A stretch of 64,000 bases of DNA from Pelomonas parva (GTDB taxonomy: Bacteria; Pseudomonadota; Gammaproteobacteria; Burkholderiales; Burkholderiaceae_C): contig NZ_JBIGHV010000004.1 of NCBI RefSeq assembly GCF_043555835.1, forward strand, positions 584,557 through 648,556, written 5' to 3'. Of this stretch, positions 11,005 to 19,066 are shown in pieces. Positions within the stretch are counted from its first letter, which is position 1. Every line of letters starts with the position of its first letter. Below the pieces are notes generated by a model that ran no database searches, was not told where the DNA came from, and saw only the letters and a list, made by a program, of their open reading frames with translations. A program made the translations under genes and the position numbers.

Positions 11005-11607
11005 ATGCTCCCGCCCGTCATGAGCTGGCTGACCCGCCTCGGCTTTGTCGCGCCCGCTGCAGCGCAGACGGACGACGGCGCGCTGCTGGCCCGGCTGGCC
11101 GCCGGTGACGCCGAGGCGCTGGCGCTGCTGTACCGGCGCGAGAGCGGCTCTGTCTACCGCTATGCACTGGCGCTGGCGGGCGACGAGGCCGCTGCGATGG
11201 ATGCGGTGCAGGAGGCCTTCGCCCAGTTGCTGCGCGGGCCGCAGGGCTACCAGCCGGGGCGCGGCTCGCTGGGCGCCTACCTGGCCGGCATGGCCCGCCA
11301 CCAGATGCTCAGCCAGTGGCGCGACGCCCGCCGTCATGTGCCGCTGGACGACGCGCTCGACACCGAACCCACGCCCGCCAGCGATGACTGCCTGACGCAG
11401 GCCCAGCGGCACGACGGCCTGTGGGCCGCCATCCGCCGGCTGAGCTGGCCGCAGCGCGAGGCCATCGCCCTCGTGGACCTGCAGGAACGCCCCTACGACG
11501 AGGCTGCAGCCATCGCCGGCGTCAGCACCGACGTGCTGCGCACCCGCCTGCACCGCGCCCGTCAGCGCCTCGCCGAGTTGCTGGCCGCTGGAGAACGCCA
11601 TGAATGA
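11005..11607 (+). CDS. ECF-type RNA polymerase sigma factor
   Basis: A 200-residue extracytoplasmic-function sigma factor. Region 2 spans about residues 24-95 (LLYRRESGSVYRYALALAGDEAAAMDAVQEAF) and region 4 about 140-195 (LSWPQREAIALVDLQ, then the helix-turn-helix YDEAAAIAGVSTDVLRTRLHRARQRL). It would direct RNA polymerase to a small envelope-linked regulon. Starts at 11005 or 11020 (MSWL) are both possible. Its end overlaps the next gene by eight bases, so translation is probably coupled with the anti-sigma candidate. Confidence 0.9.
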   Translation: MLPPVMSWLTRLGFVAPAAAQTDDGALLARLAAGDAEALALLYRRESGSVYRYALALAGDEAAAMDAVQEAFAQLLRGPQGYQPGRGSLGAYLAGMARHQMLSQWRDARRHVPLDDALDTEPTPASDDCLTQAQRHDGLWAAIRRLSWPQREAIALVDLQERPYDEAAAIAGVSTDVLRTRLHRARQRLAELLAAGERHE

Positions 11608-12091
11608 CACCCCCGACTGGCTGCGGCCGGCGCGCGCCGAATTCGCGCGGCTGCGTCCCGATGCCGCGCAGGACGCCGCCGTGCTGGCAGCGCTAACGCG
11701 ACAACTGCACGCTCTTCATGTGGCGCCTCCCGTGGATGAACACCGCTGGCCGCGCCGCCTCGCCTGGGCCAGCGGCGCGCTGGGCACCACCGCCGCACTG
11801 CTGCTGAGCGCCCTGCTGCTGCTGGACCCACCCGGCCCTCACGCCACCCCGTTGGCGAATGCCGGCAGCGGCTTCATCCCGCTGGTGCCCGAGCCCGAGT
11901 TCCGCGCCGCGCTGGCGGCCGGGCGCAGCGCCGCCGTCTGGTTGCAACCCACCGAGCTGCCGCGCGAACGCCTGGCGCTGCTGGGCCTGCCCTTCGATGC
12001 CGCGCGTGCCGACGAGTTCGTGCGCGCCGAACTGATGTTGAACCCTCTCGGCCAGGTGCTGGCCGTGCGACTGCTGGAGACCCACCCATGA
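11600..12091 (+). CDS. Putative anti-sigma factor, single-pass membrane protein
   Basis: This 163-residue protein begins inside the end of the sigma gene. An acidic N-terminal cytoplasmic part of about 50 residues is followed by one membrane segment (about 55-76, ASGALGTTAALLLSALLLL) and a periplasmic domain of about 85 residues. Topology and position match membrane anti-sigma factors. The HxxxCxxC zinc motif of many anti-sigma domains is absent, so the assignment rests on context. Its stop overlaps the next start by four bases. Confidence 0.65.
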   Translation: MNDTPDWLRPARAEFARLRPDAAQDAAVLAALTRQLHALHVAPPVDEHRWPRRLAWASGALGTTAALLLSALLLLDPPGPHATPLANAGSGFIPLVPEPEFRAALAAGRSAAVWLQPTELPRERLALLGLPFDAARADEFVRAELMLNPLGQVLAVRLLETHP

Positions 12092-13212
12092 AAAAGCCCC
12101 TGACCAGCCTGACCCTGTGCGCCGTCGCCGCCTGCGCCTGGGCGCAGGACGCCGATGTGCTGCGCCTGAACATCGAGCGCGATGTGTCCCTGGCGCTGGC
12201 CGACCTGCCCGTGCGGCTGGCCCTGGGCGACCAGGCCCTGAGCTTTGCCGGCCGCGAGCTGGAGGCGGAGCGCGTCGTCAAGGGCGCGCCCTATTGCGCG
12301 ACCGCCGTGCACGAGAACGTGCAGACGCTGGCCGATGGCAACCGCATCGTGCGCAAGCAGCAGAGCCAGCTGTGCCGCGACGGCGAGGGCCGCACGCGGC
12401 GCGAGGTGCAGCGCGAAGGCGGGCCCAAGGTCGTCTACCTGAACGACCCGGTCGCCAAGGAGAGCTGGGTGGTCCACCCCGATCAGAAGCGCGTGCAGCG
12501 GCTGCGCGGCACGGCCAGCCTGCACGGCGGCGACGCGGCCGCGCACGCGGCCTGGCAGGCCTCGATGCAGGACTGGGGCGAGCGCATGAGGGAGCAGGCG
12601 GGGCGCTGGCGGGAATGGGGCGCCAGCGTCGCCGAGCGGGCGCGCAGCGCGGACTCGGAGCGCCTGCGCGCCCGCTCGGCGGGTGAACCGGGCATCGTCA
12701 TCGAGCGGGAGGGCATCGCGCCGTCCGCACCTGCGGCACCAAGCGCCAGCGCCCCCGAGCGCCGCCGCGAGCTGCGGGTCTTCCGCGCCAGCGAAATGCC
12801 GGCGCCGCCGGCACCCATGGCCATCCCCGTTCCACCCGTGCCGCCGATGCCACCGCTGCTGCTGCAAGGCCCGCTGCTGCCGCGCGGCGGTGGCACGACC
12901 ACGGCGCTGGCGCCCAAGGAGATCGATGGCCTCAAGGTCAACGGCGAGCGCACGACCTGGACCATCGAGGCCGGCAAGATCGGCAACGAGAAGCCCATCG
13001 TCATCAGCCGCGAGGTCTGGCGCAGCCCGGAGCTGATGCTGACCGTCTCCAGCCGCGATGCCGACCCGCGCAGCGGTGAGCAGAACTACCGGCTGGAGAA
13101 CATCAAGCGCGGCGAGCCAGACCCGGCGCTGATGAAGCCGCCCGCAGATTTCAGCGAGGCGCCTAAGCGCGCGCCCCGGCCGGCGCCTAGCGCCCCGACG
13201 CGCGCGTCCTGA
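12088..13212 (+). CDS. Secreted protein of an ECF sigma operon
   Basis: A 374-residue protein with a clear Sec signal peptide (MKKPLTSLTLCAVAACAWAQ, cleavage near residue 20). The conserved-looking part is the N-terminal third to half: APYCATAVHENVQTLADGNRIV, then SQLCRDGEGRTRREVQ and VVYLNDPVAKESWVVHPD. The middle is charged and low in complexity, with a Pro/Met-rich stretch around 230-260, and the C-terminus repeats a beta-rich pattern (VSSRDADPRSGEQNYRLENI). I do not know its function; translational coupling to the sigma and anti-sigma genes suggests an envelope sensor or effector of that regulon. Confidence 0.7.
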   Translation: MKKPLTSLTLCAVAACAWAQDADVLRLNIERDVSLALADLPVRLALGDQALSFAGRELEAERVVKGAPYCATAVHENVQTLADGNRIVRKQQSQLCRDGEGRTRREVQREGGPKVVYLNDPVAKESWVVHPDQKRVQRLRGTASLHGGDAAAHAAWQASMQDWGERMREQAGRWREWGASVAERARSADSERLRARSAGEPGIVIEREGIAPSAPAAPSASAPERRRELRVFRASEMPAPPAPMAIPVPPVPPMPPLLLQGPLLPRGGGTTTALAPKEIDGLKVNGERTTWTIEAGKIGNEKPIVISREVWRSPELMLTVSSRDADPRSGEQNYRLENIKRGEPDPALMKPPADFSEAPKRAPRPAPSAPTRAS

Positions 13213-13213
13213 T

Positions 13214-14893
13214 TCACTCGGCCGGCGTGGCTGCCGGCTTGAGCATGGACGCCAGGTTCTGCGCGATGCCAGTGATGCCCTGATTCGACAGGCCCGCGTC
13301 GTGCATCACCGCATCGACGATGGGCTTGGCGATCTGGTACTGCAGCGCCGAGTTCATGACCTGCTCGGGGAAGGTGGCGCCATTCGCACCACCGCCTTCC
13401 GAGCCACCGCCCTGGCCGGGCATGCCATTGACCTGCACGATGCGGATGGAGTCGATGTTCTCCATCGGCTTGACCGCCTCGGCCAGGATGCTGGGCAGTT
13501 GCTGCAACAACTGCGTGCGCACCTGCAGCTCGACCTGCGCCGCCGACAGCGTGTTCAGCGCCTCATTGATCGCACGCCGGCCTTCGGCTTCGGCCAGCGC
13601 TGCAGCCTGCTTGGCCTTGGCTTCAATCGTCAGCGCCTCGGCGCGGTCGATAGCCGCTTCCTTCTCGGCCGACGCCGACACCTTCACCGCGATGGCGTTC
13701 TGCTCGGCGTCCTTGCTGGCCTCGATCAGCTGGATGGCCTTGTCCCGCTCGGCCACGGCCACCTGGCGGGCGGTGTTGACGGTTTCCTCGGCCTTCACGG
13801 CCTCGGCGCGCGCCAGATTGGCGGCGGCGTCGGCCTCGGACTGCTCGCGCGACTTGGTGGCGATGGCGATCTGCGTGTCCTGACGGGCGATCTCGACCTG
13901 CTTGCGCTGCTCGGCGCGCTTCATCTCGGTCTGGCGCTCCTGCTCGATCTCGCGCGTCTGGATGACCAGCGTCTTCTCGATCTCGGCCGCCTTGATCTCG
14001 CGCTCGGCCTCAATGCGGCGCTGGCCCACCTGGCGCTCGGCCTCGATCTTCACCGTCTCGGCCTCACGGGTGCGCTCGGCCTGCTGAGACGCGATCTGCG
14101 CAGACTGCTCGGCCCGTGCCATCTCGATCTCGCGCTTCTGCGACAGCGAGGCGAACTCCTGGTCCTTCTCGATCGTCAGCTTGAGACGACTCGCCTCCAG
14201 GTTCTTGGTGCGCACCTGCACCTCAGTGTCCTGCTCGACGTCGTTGCGCTGCTTGCGCCGCGCCTCGGTCTGCTCGGTCAGGCGCGTCAGGCCCTCGGCG
14301 TCGAAGGCGTTGTTGGGGTTGAAGAACTGCTTGTCGGTCTGGTCCAGGCTGGTCAGCGAGACGGACTCCAGCTCCAGGCCGTTCTTCTCCAGGTCCTCGG
14401 CGACGGCGTTCTGCACCGCCTGCACGAAGTCGCGGCGCTTGTCCTGCAGCTCCTGGATGGTCATGGTCGCGGCCGTGGCGCGCAGGCTGTCGACGAACTT
14501 GTCTTCGACCAGCGCCTTCAGCTCGTTGGGGCTCATCGTGCGCGCGCCCAGCGTCTGCGCCGCCGTGCTGACGGCTTCCTCGGTCTGCTTCACGCGCACG
14601 AAGAAGGCGGCCGTCACGTCGACGCGCATGCGGTCCTTGGTGATCAGGCTCTCGCGCTCGCGGCGCAGCACTTCCAGCTTGAGCGTGTTCATGTTGACGA
14701 GCACGCGCTCGTGGAACACCGGCAGCACGATGGCGCCGCCGTCCATGATGACCTTCTGGCCACCCAGGCCGGTGCGCACGAAGGCCAGTTCCTTGGTGCT
14801 GCGCTTGTACAGCCGCGCGAACACGAAGCCGATGGTCAGCAGGCCCAGCAGGCCGATGCCGGCCATGACGGAGATGTCGATGATGTTGTCCAT
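13214..14893 (-). CDS. Flotillin-family membrane scaffold protein (YqiK-type)
   Basis: A 559-residue protein: an N-terminal membrane segment (ISVMAGIGLLGLLTIGFVFARLY), a PHB/SPFH domain to about residue 200, then a long Glu/Ala-rich coiled coil (about 200-460) and a short C-terminal tail. Flotillins assemble cage-like scaffolds at the membrane and affect membrane fluidity and envelope stress. It is the last gene of an operon with an RHH-like protein, PspA and YqiJ, the order seen for yqiJ-yqiK type clusters. The ATG at 14893 starts MDNIIDIS and has GGGAG upstream. It ends one base after the secreted protein gene on the other strand. Confidence 0.85.
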   Translation of the reverse strand: MDNIIDISVMAGIGLLGLLTIGFVFARLYKRSTKELAFVRTGLGGQKVIMDGGAIVLPVFHERVLVNMNTLKLEVLRRERESLITKDRMRVDVTAAFFVRVKQTEEAVSTAAQTLGARTMSPNELKALVEDKFVDSLRATAATMTIQELQDKRRDFVQAVQNAVAEDLEKNGLELESVSLTSLDQTDKQFFNPNNAFDAEGLTRLTEQTEARRKQRNDVEQDTEVQVRTKNLEASRLKLTIEKDQEFASLSQKREIEMARAEQSAQIASQQAERTREAETVKIEAERQVGQRRIEAEREIKAAEIEKTLVIQTREIEQERQTEMKRAEQRKQVEIARQDTQIAIATKSREQSEADAAANLARAEAVKAEETVNTARQVAVAERDKAIQLIEASKDAEQNAIAVKVSASAEKEAAIDRAEALTIEAKAKQAAALAEAEGRRAINEALNTLSAAQVELQVRTQLLQQLPSILAEAVKPMENIDSIRIVQVNGMPGQGGGSEGGGANGATFPEQVMNSALQYQIAKPIVDAVMHDAGLSNQGITGIAQNLASMLKPAATPAE

Positions 14894-14912
14894 GTCTTGT
14901 TGAACTCCCTCG

Positions 14913-15539
14913 TTAGAGCAGGTTGGGATGCGGGTTGGCAATGCAGCGATAGAAGGCCCCCGCCTTGCGCACGATCAGTATCTGCGCGCCTTCTTCAAAC
15001 ACTTCGTCGTCCACATCGGGCTCGACCATCAGGTAGTGGACGCGGCCATGCGCGTCGCGCACCCGCGCCTGCGCCGCCAGGCCACGGCGCGCTGCACCGC
15101 CGCTGACCACGCCGCCGCGCCCCACCAGCGACTGCTCGCTGACCGCACTCGTCTCGTCGCGCGGAATGATGTGAGCCACCAGCGAGCCCAGGCCGCGCAC
15201 CGTGGCCAGCCCCGGCGGCACGGCCAGCAGCCCCGCCAGCCAGGCCGGCAGGAAGCTGCCCAGCAGGTTGAACGCCACCTTCTGCAGCGCGTAACCGAAC
15301 AGTGCGTAGCCCAGCAGGAAGAGCAGCAGCAGCACCAGTGCCGGTACGCGGCCCAGGTGCAGCCAGCCGAGCACGCGGTCCAGGCCGGACTCGGGCACGG
15401 CGTGGGGCAGCAGGTCGTCGAGCACATTGCTGGGGCTGAGCGCGACCAGCATGCCCAGGCCTTCCAGCAGCGCGATGGCCACGATCAGCGCCACGGCGAC
15501 GCCGAAGGGCAGGGTCTCGGGCGAGGTGAACAGGTTCAT
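14913..15539 (-). CDS. YqiJ-like membrane protein with C-terminal OB-fold
   Basis: A 208-residue protein with hydrophobic segments near residues 10-30, 62-85 and 90-110, then a soluble C-terminal domain of about 80 residues (SLVGRGGVVSGGAARRGLAAQA, EEGAQILIVRKAGAFYRCI) resembling the OB-fold/NfeD-like end of YqiJ. NfeD-type proteins work with flotillins. It lies 19 bases upstream of the flotillin gene and downstream of pspA. The ATG at 15539 gives a sensible membrane N-terminus; the longer open frame adds a polar segment. Confidence 0.75.
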   Translation of the reverse strand: MNLFTSPETLPFGVAVALIVAIALLEGLGMLVALSPSNVLDDLLPHAVPESGLDRVLGWLHLGRVPALVLLLLFLLGYALFGYALQKVAFNLLGSFLPAWLAGLLAVPPGLATVRGLGSLVAHIIPRDETSAVSEQSLVGRGGVVSGGAARRGLAAQARVRDAHGRVHYLMVEPDVDDEVFEEGAQILIVRKAGAFYRCIANPHPNLL

Positions 15540-15573
15540 CGAGATGTTCCCGGGTTGCGGACGGGCAGGAGTG

Positions 15574-16242
15574 TCACGCTTGTCCGGCCTTGATTTGAGC
15601 CAGCCGCTCGGCGATCTTGTGGTCGCGCACCATGGCTTCGAGTTCACTCAGGCGCGCTGCCTGGTCGAGCGTGCCGGCGCGCTGCGTGCCATCCAGGCCG
15701 GTCTGGCGCTGGTAGATCTTGTCGAAGGCATCGGTGACCTTGCTCAGACGCTGCTCCACGCTCGATTGGCCGACCGGCTGCGCGGCCGATTCGGTGGCCG
15801 CGCGGCTTTTGCGGAACTCGGCCAGCGCCTCCTGCATCTCACGCTTCTTGGCCAGCAGAGCGGCCGTGAAGCCCTGCAGCTCCTGCTCCTGGCGCGCCAG
15901 GTCGGCCAGCGTGGTCTCCAGCACGGGGATCTGCGCCTCGATGTCGATCTGGCGGGACACGGCGGCACGGGCCAGGTCCTCGCGCTGCGTGGCCAGCGCC
16001 TGCGCGATCTGGTCGCGCAGGTCTTCATGGCTGCAGTTGAGCTTGGCGTGCTGCTGCTGCGCCAGGTGGCGGTTGGCGCTGACGAGGCCCAGCTCGTGGC
16101 GCACCTCGTCGATGACGCCATCGGCCTCGCGGATGGCCTGCTCCATGGCCGCCAGCGGGTTCAGGTCCTCGATCTTGTCCAGCAGCGCATGCACGCCACC
16201 GGCGATCACGCGGCCCACGCGGGTCTTCAGGGAATCGGCCAT
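15574..16242 (-). CDS. PspA/IM30 family protein
   Basis: A 222-residue, almost fully helical coiled-coil protein starting MADSLKTRVGRVIAGGVHALLDK. The N-terminal amphipathic helix, the IEDLNPLAAMEQAIREA segment and the long charged helices are typical of PspA/Vipp1, ESCRT-III-like proteins that bind and stabilise the inner membrane under stress. There is no PspF or PspB/C nearby, so control differs from the enteric phage-shock operon. It sits one base after the RHH-like gene and 34 bases before yqiJ. Confidence 0.85.
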   Translation of the reverse strand: MADSLKTRVGRVIAGGVHALLDKIEDLNPLAAMEQAIREADGVIDEVRHELGLVSANRHLAQQQHAKLNCSHEDLRDQIAQALATQREDLARAAVSRQIDIEAQIPVLETTLADLARQEQELQGFTAALLAKKREMQEALAEFRKSRAATESAAQPVGQSSVEQRLSKVTDAFDKIYQRQTGLDGTQRAGTLDQAARLSELEAMVRDHKIAERLAQIKAGQA

Positions 16243-16243
16243 G

Positions 16244-16747
16244 TCAGCTTCCTTTCGAGGAGTTCAAAGTCGAGGCGATCTCGACGGTGGCGACGAGGTG
16301 GCGGCGCACCACCTCCGGGTCGAAGGCATGCGCGGAGGCTGTCGTGGCCTGGCGCAACAGCGATTCGCTCAGTAGGGCGGCGCGGCGCACCAGCGAGTCT
16401 TCAAGCTTGGCGGCTTCGTCGATGGTCGTGGGCGCGCTGCTGATGACGAGGGCCATCAGCGTCGTGACCTGCTCGACGAGCAGGTTGAGCACCTCGGAAT
16501 GCCGGCCCTCGCTGCCCTCGATGCGCACCAGCGCCTCGCGCAACCGGTGCGTCAGCTCCCGCGCCCAGCCATGGGCAGCCACGTAGTCAAACGCGCCGTC
16601 ATGCTGGCGCTTGAGCTGGCCCAGCAGCACGCGCAGCTTGTCGCTGTTCGTCGTCGCGCCGTCCACCTGCAGCTGCGCGAGCCAGAGATAGAGGTCGCTG
16701 GGGATGCGAGCCGACAAGGGCTCCATCGTGATCGTCTGCGTCGCCAT
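16244..16747 (-). CDS. RHH-like protein, candidate regulator of the PspA/flotillin operon
   Basis: A 167-residue protein. Residues 8-45 (PLSARIPSDLYLWLAQLQ then TNSDKLRVLLGQL) fit a ribbon-helix-helix DNA-binding pattern: a short strand followed by two helices. The rest is helical with LLVEQVTTLMALV as a hydrophobic core. I do not recognise a named family. It is first in the pspA-yqiJ-flotillin operon and its promoter carries repeated operator-like sites, so autoregulation is plausible. It could also be only a structural partner of PspA. Confidence 0.6.
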   Translation of the reverse strand: MATQTITMEPLSARIPSDLYLWLAQLQVDGATTNSDKLRVLLGQLKRQHDGAFDYVAAHGWARELTHRLREALVRIEGSEGRHSEVLNLLVEQVTTLMALVISSAPTTIDEAAKLEDSLVRRAALLSESLLRQATTASAHAFDPEVVRRHLVATVEIASTLNSSKGS

Positions 16748-16770
16748 GCGGCACCGCCTTCAAATGAGTT

Positions 16771-16806
16771 CCAACGAACACGAATGTATTCGTTTGAATT
16801 CGTTTG
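16771..16806. repeat. Operator-like repeats overlapping the PspA-operon promoter
   Basis: ATTCGTTTG occurs at 16788-16796 and 16798-16806, exactly ten bases apart. Reverse-oriented 7/9 matches lie at 16777-16785 and 16771-16779. The centre forms a palindrome with arms ACGAAT and ATTCGT (16780-16793). The array covers the -35, spacer and -10 elements, as expected for repression by a dimeric regulator. Confidence 0.6.
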
Positions 16807-16810
16807 TCAA
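16783..16810 (-). promoter_or_regulatory. Sigma-70-type promoter of the PspA/flotillin operon
   Basis: On the minus strand a perfect -35 TTGACA (16805-16810) is separated by 16 bases from a -10-like TACATT (16783-16788). Transcription would begin near 16775, about 28 bases before the RHH-like start codon. Confidence 0.7.
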
Positions 16811-17011
16811 CAAGGAGAGGCGATCGCGCTGTTCAGGCGACAGGTGAGGGCTCGTGCTGCCGCCGGGTGCGCATCGGGTGATCTCGTCGCGTGCACCCGG
16901 GCGAAACAAACAATTGAAACAAGAGACAGCCGCCGAAAAAACAGGATCGAAACGCGAGCGGCCCAGCATCGTGGCCTTGTCCTTGTGGACATCAACAAGT
17001 CGTTCGTGATC

Positions 17012-17830
17012 ATGAAACTTTCAAAATCTCTTTCCTGCGTCCTACTCGTTGCCGCGGGTGCCCTGTCCACCCGGGCGGCAATGGCAGCGCCCGTCGTCCA
17101 CGAGGCATTCGACTACGCAGCAGGCTCAGGCCTGGTGGGCAACAGCGGGGGCAGCGGATTTGGCGGCGCCTGGCAGAACGGGCTGTTTTCGGGCGGCTCG
17201 CAGTTTGGGGTTGCTGCGGGTTCACTGGCCTATCCCGGCTTGGCAGGCACGGGCAACAGCGGGGCCGAAGACAGCGCGGCCGGCTACTGGGGCGTGCGGC
17301 GCAGCCTCGCGACGTCCATCGGTGCCGACGGCACGACGGGTTACCTCAGCTTCCTGATCCGCGGGACCGCAGGTGCGAATGCCTCCGACTTTTTCGGCCT
17401 GTACCTCGAGGCCACGAATCCGGCCAGCGATGTGTTCATTGGCAAGGGCGGTGGCGGCGTCACCGACCGATGGGTCATCGAACGGCGCGGTGGCCAGGAT
17501 CAGGTGGCCAGCGACGACGTGATCGATGCCATGACCACGCTGCTGGTGCTGAGGATGGATTTCGCCGCCGGTGCCGACACCTTCAGCCTGTTCGTGAATC
17601 CGCAGCTCGGCGCCGGCGCCCCCACCGCCGATGCTGTCAACGGTTTCATCGACGCCGGGGCGATCGCGGGCATCGGCCTGTTCGGCAGCCGCGGCTGGTC
17701 CATCGACGAGATCCGCATCGGTGACACCCTGGCCGATGTGACACCAGCGGCGGTGCCGGAACCGGCTACCTGGACGCTGTCATTGGTGGCCTTGCTCGGC
17801 CTGCTAGGCACCCGCAGACGAGCGGCCTGA
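17012..17830 (+). CDS. PEP-CTERM sorting-domain exported protein
   Basis: A 272-residue protein with a signal peptide (about 1-26, ending RAAMAAP) and a C-terminal PEP-CTERM signal: VPEPATWTLSLVALLGLLG followed by TRRRAA. The body is Gly/Ala-rich and beta-like. PEP-CTERM tails are processed by exosortase, usually in organisms that make extracellular polysaccharide; no exosortase gene is in the window. The function of the body is unknown. It stands alone, with the PspA operon promoter upstream on the other strand. Confidence 0.85.
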   Translation: MKLSKSLSCVLLVAAGALSTRAAMAAPVVHEAFDYAAGSGLVGNSGGSGFGGAWQNGLFSGGSQFGVAAGSLAYPGLAGTGNSGAEDSAAGYWGVRRSLATSIGADGTTGYLSFLIRGTAGANASDFFGLYLEATNPASDVFIGKGGGGVTDRWVIERRGGQDQVASDDVIDAMTTLLVLRMDFAAGADTFSLFVNPQLGAGAPTADAVNGFIDAGAIAGIGLFGSRGWSIDEIRIGDTLADVTPAAVPEPATWTLSLVALLGLLGTRRRAA

Positions 17831-17987
17831 AGCACGCGGCAAAAGCTTGCGAAATTTAGGTGACAGCAATCCGCCCAAGGACTAAACCGCTCGCGCGGTA
17901 GCCGCAACATCCGGCTCCATATCGGCTTCACCTACCGCTGACGTCGCCCCAACGCTCAACGGCCGGGAACCGCACACGTGGCCTGCT

Positions 17988-19037
17988 TCAAGCCGCCATC
18001 AACTGGCTGAAGAACTTCTCTCCACTCACCCGCGGCTTGTAGGCCGACACGGCCTTGGCGATGGCCGCGATGTGATCCGGCGTCGTGCCGCAGCAGCCGC
18101 CGGCGATGTTCAGGAAGCCGGCCTTGGCGAACTCGCCCACCAGGCGGGCCGTCACGTCGGGCGTCTCGTCGAAGCCGGTGTCGCTCATCGGGTTGGGCAG
18201 GCCGGCGTTGGGGTAGCAGCTGACCGCCACGTCGCCCGCCACCTTGGACAGTTCCTCGATGTAGGGCCGCATCAGCGTGGCACCCAGCGCGCAGTTCAGG
18301 CCGATGGCGATGGGGCGGGCGTGACGCACCGAGTGCCAGAAGGCCGTCACGGTCTGGCCGGACAGGATGCGGCCGGAGGCGTCCGTCACCGTGCCGGAGA
18401 TGATGACCGGCAGGCGCTCGCCGGTGTCTTCCATCAGCTCGTCCAGCGCAAAGATGGCAGCCTTGGCGTTCAGCGTGTCGAAGATGGTCTCGACCAGGAA
18501 GACATCACAGCCGCCCTCCAGCAAGCCCTTGGCCTGCTGGTAGTAGGCGGCACGCAGCGTATCGAAGTCGACGTTGCGGGCGCCGGGGTCGTTGACGTCG
18601 GGGCTGATGGACGCCGTGCGCGGCGTGGGGCCCAGCGCGCCGGCCACGTAGCGGGGCTTGTCGGGCGTGGAGTACTTGTCGCAGGCCGCGCGGGCCAGCT
18701 TGGCGGCCTCGACGTTCATCTCGTAGGCCAGCCCGGCGAGGTCATAGTCTTCCTGCGCGACGGTGGTGGCGCCGAAGGTGTTGGTCTCGATGAGGTCGGC
18801 GCCGGCGGCGAGGTATTGCTCGTGGATCTCCAGCAGCACGTCGGGCCGCGTGAACATCAGCATCTCGTTGTTGCCCTTCAAGTCCTTGTGATGGTCCTTG
18901 AAGCGCTCGCCCCGATAGTCGGCCTCGGTGAGCTTGTAGCGCTGGATCATGGTGCCCATGGCGCCGTCCAGGATGGCGATGCGGTTCTGCAGCAGGGCGG
19001 GCAGGCCTTGGGCGCGGGTGTAGGCGATGGGCTTCAT
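17988..19037 (-). CDS. Homocysteine S-methyltransferase domain of split methionine synthase
   Basis: A 349-residue protein equal to the N-terminal homocysteine-binding module of cobalamin-dependent MetH. It starts after MKPIAYTR with ILDGAMGTMIQRYKL and has the zinc ligands Cys in IGLNCALG and the Cys pair in GGCCGTTPDH. It transfers the methyl group from methylcobalamin to homocysteine. Folate, B12-binding and reactivation modules are absent, so they must be encoded by a second gene, which is not in this window. Split MetH is common in Burkholderiales. The gene ends with ordinary MetH linker sequence (SGEKFFSQL). Confidence 0.88.
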   Translation of the reverse strand: MKPIAYTRAQGLPALLQNRIAILDGAMGTMIQRYKLTEADYRGERFKDHHKDLKGNNEMLMFTRPDVLLEIHEQYLAAGADLIETNTFGATTVAQEDYDLAGLAYEMNVEAAKLARAACDKYSTPDKPRYVAGALGPTPRTASISPDVNDPGARNVDFDTLRAAYYQQAKGLLEGGCDVFLVETIFDTLNAKAAIFALDELMEDTGERLPVIISGTVTDASGRILSGQTVTAFWHSVRHARPIAIGLNCALGATLMRPYIEELSKVAGDVAVSCYPNAGLPNPMSDTGFDETPDVTARLVGEFAKAGFLNIAGGCCGTTPDHIAAIAKAVSAYKPRVSGEKFFSQLMAA

Positions 19038-19066
19038 GCGCCCATTTTCGCAGGCTCCGCGAGCCC

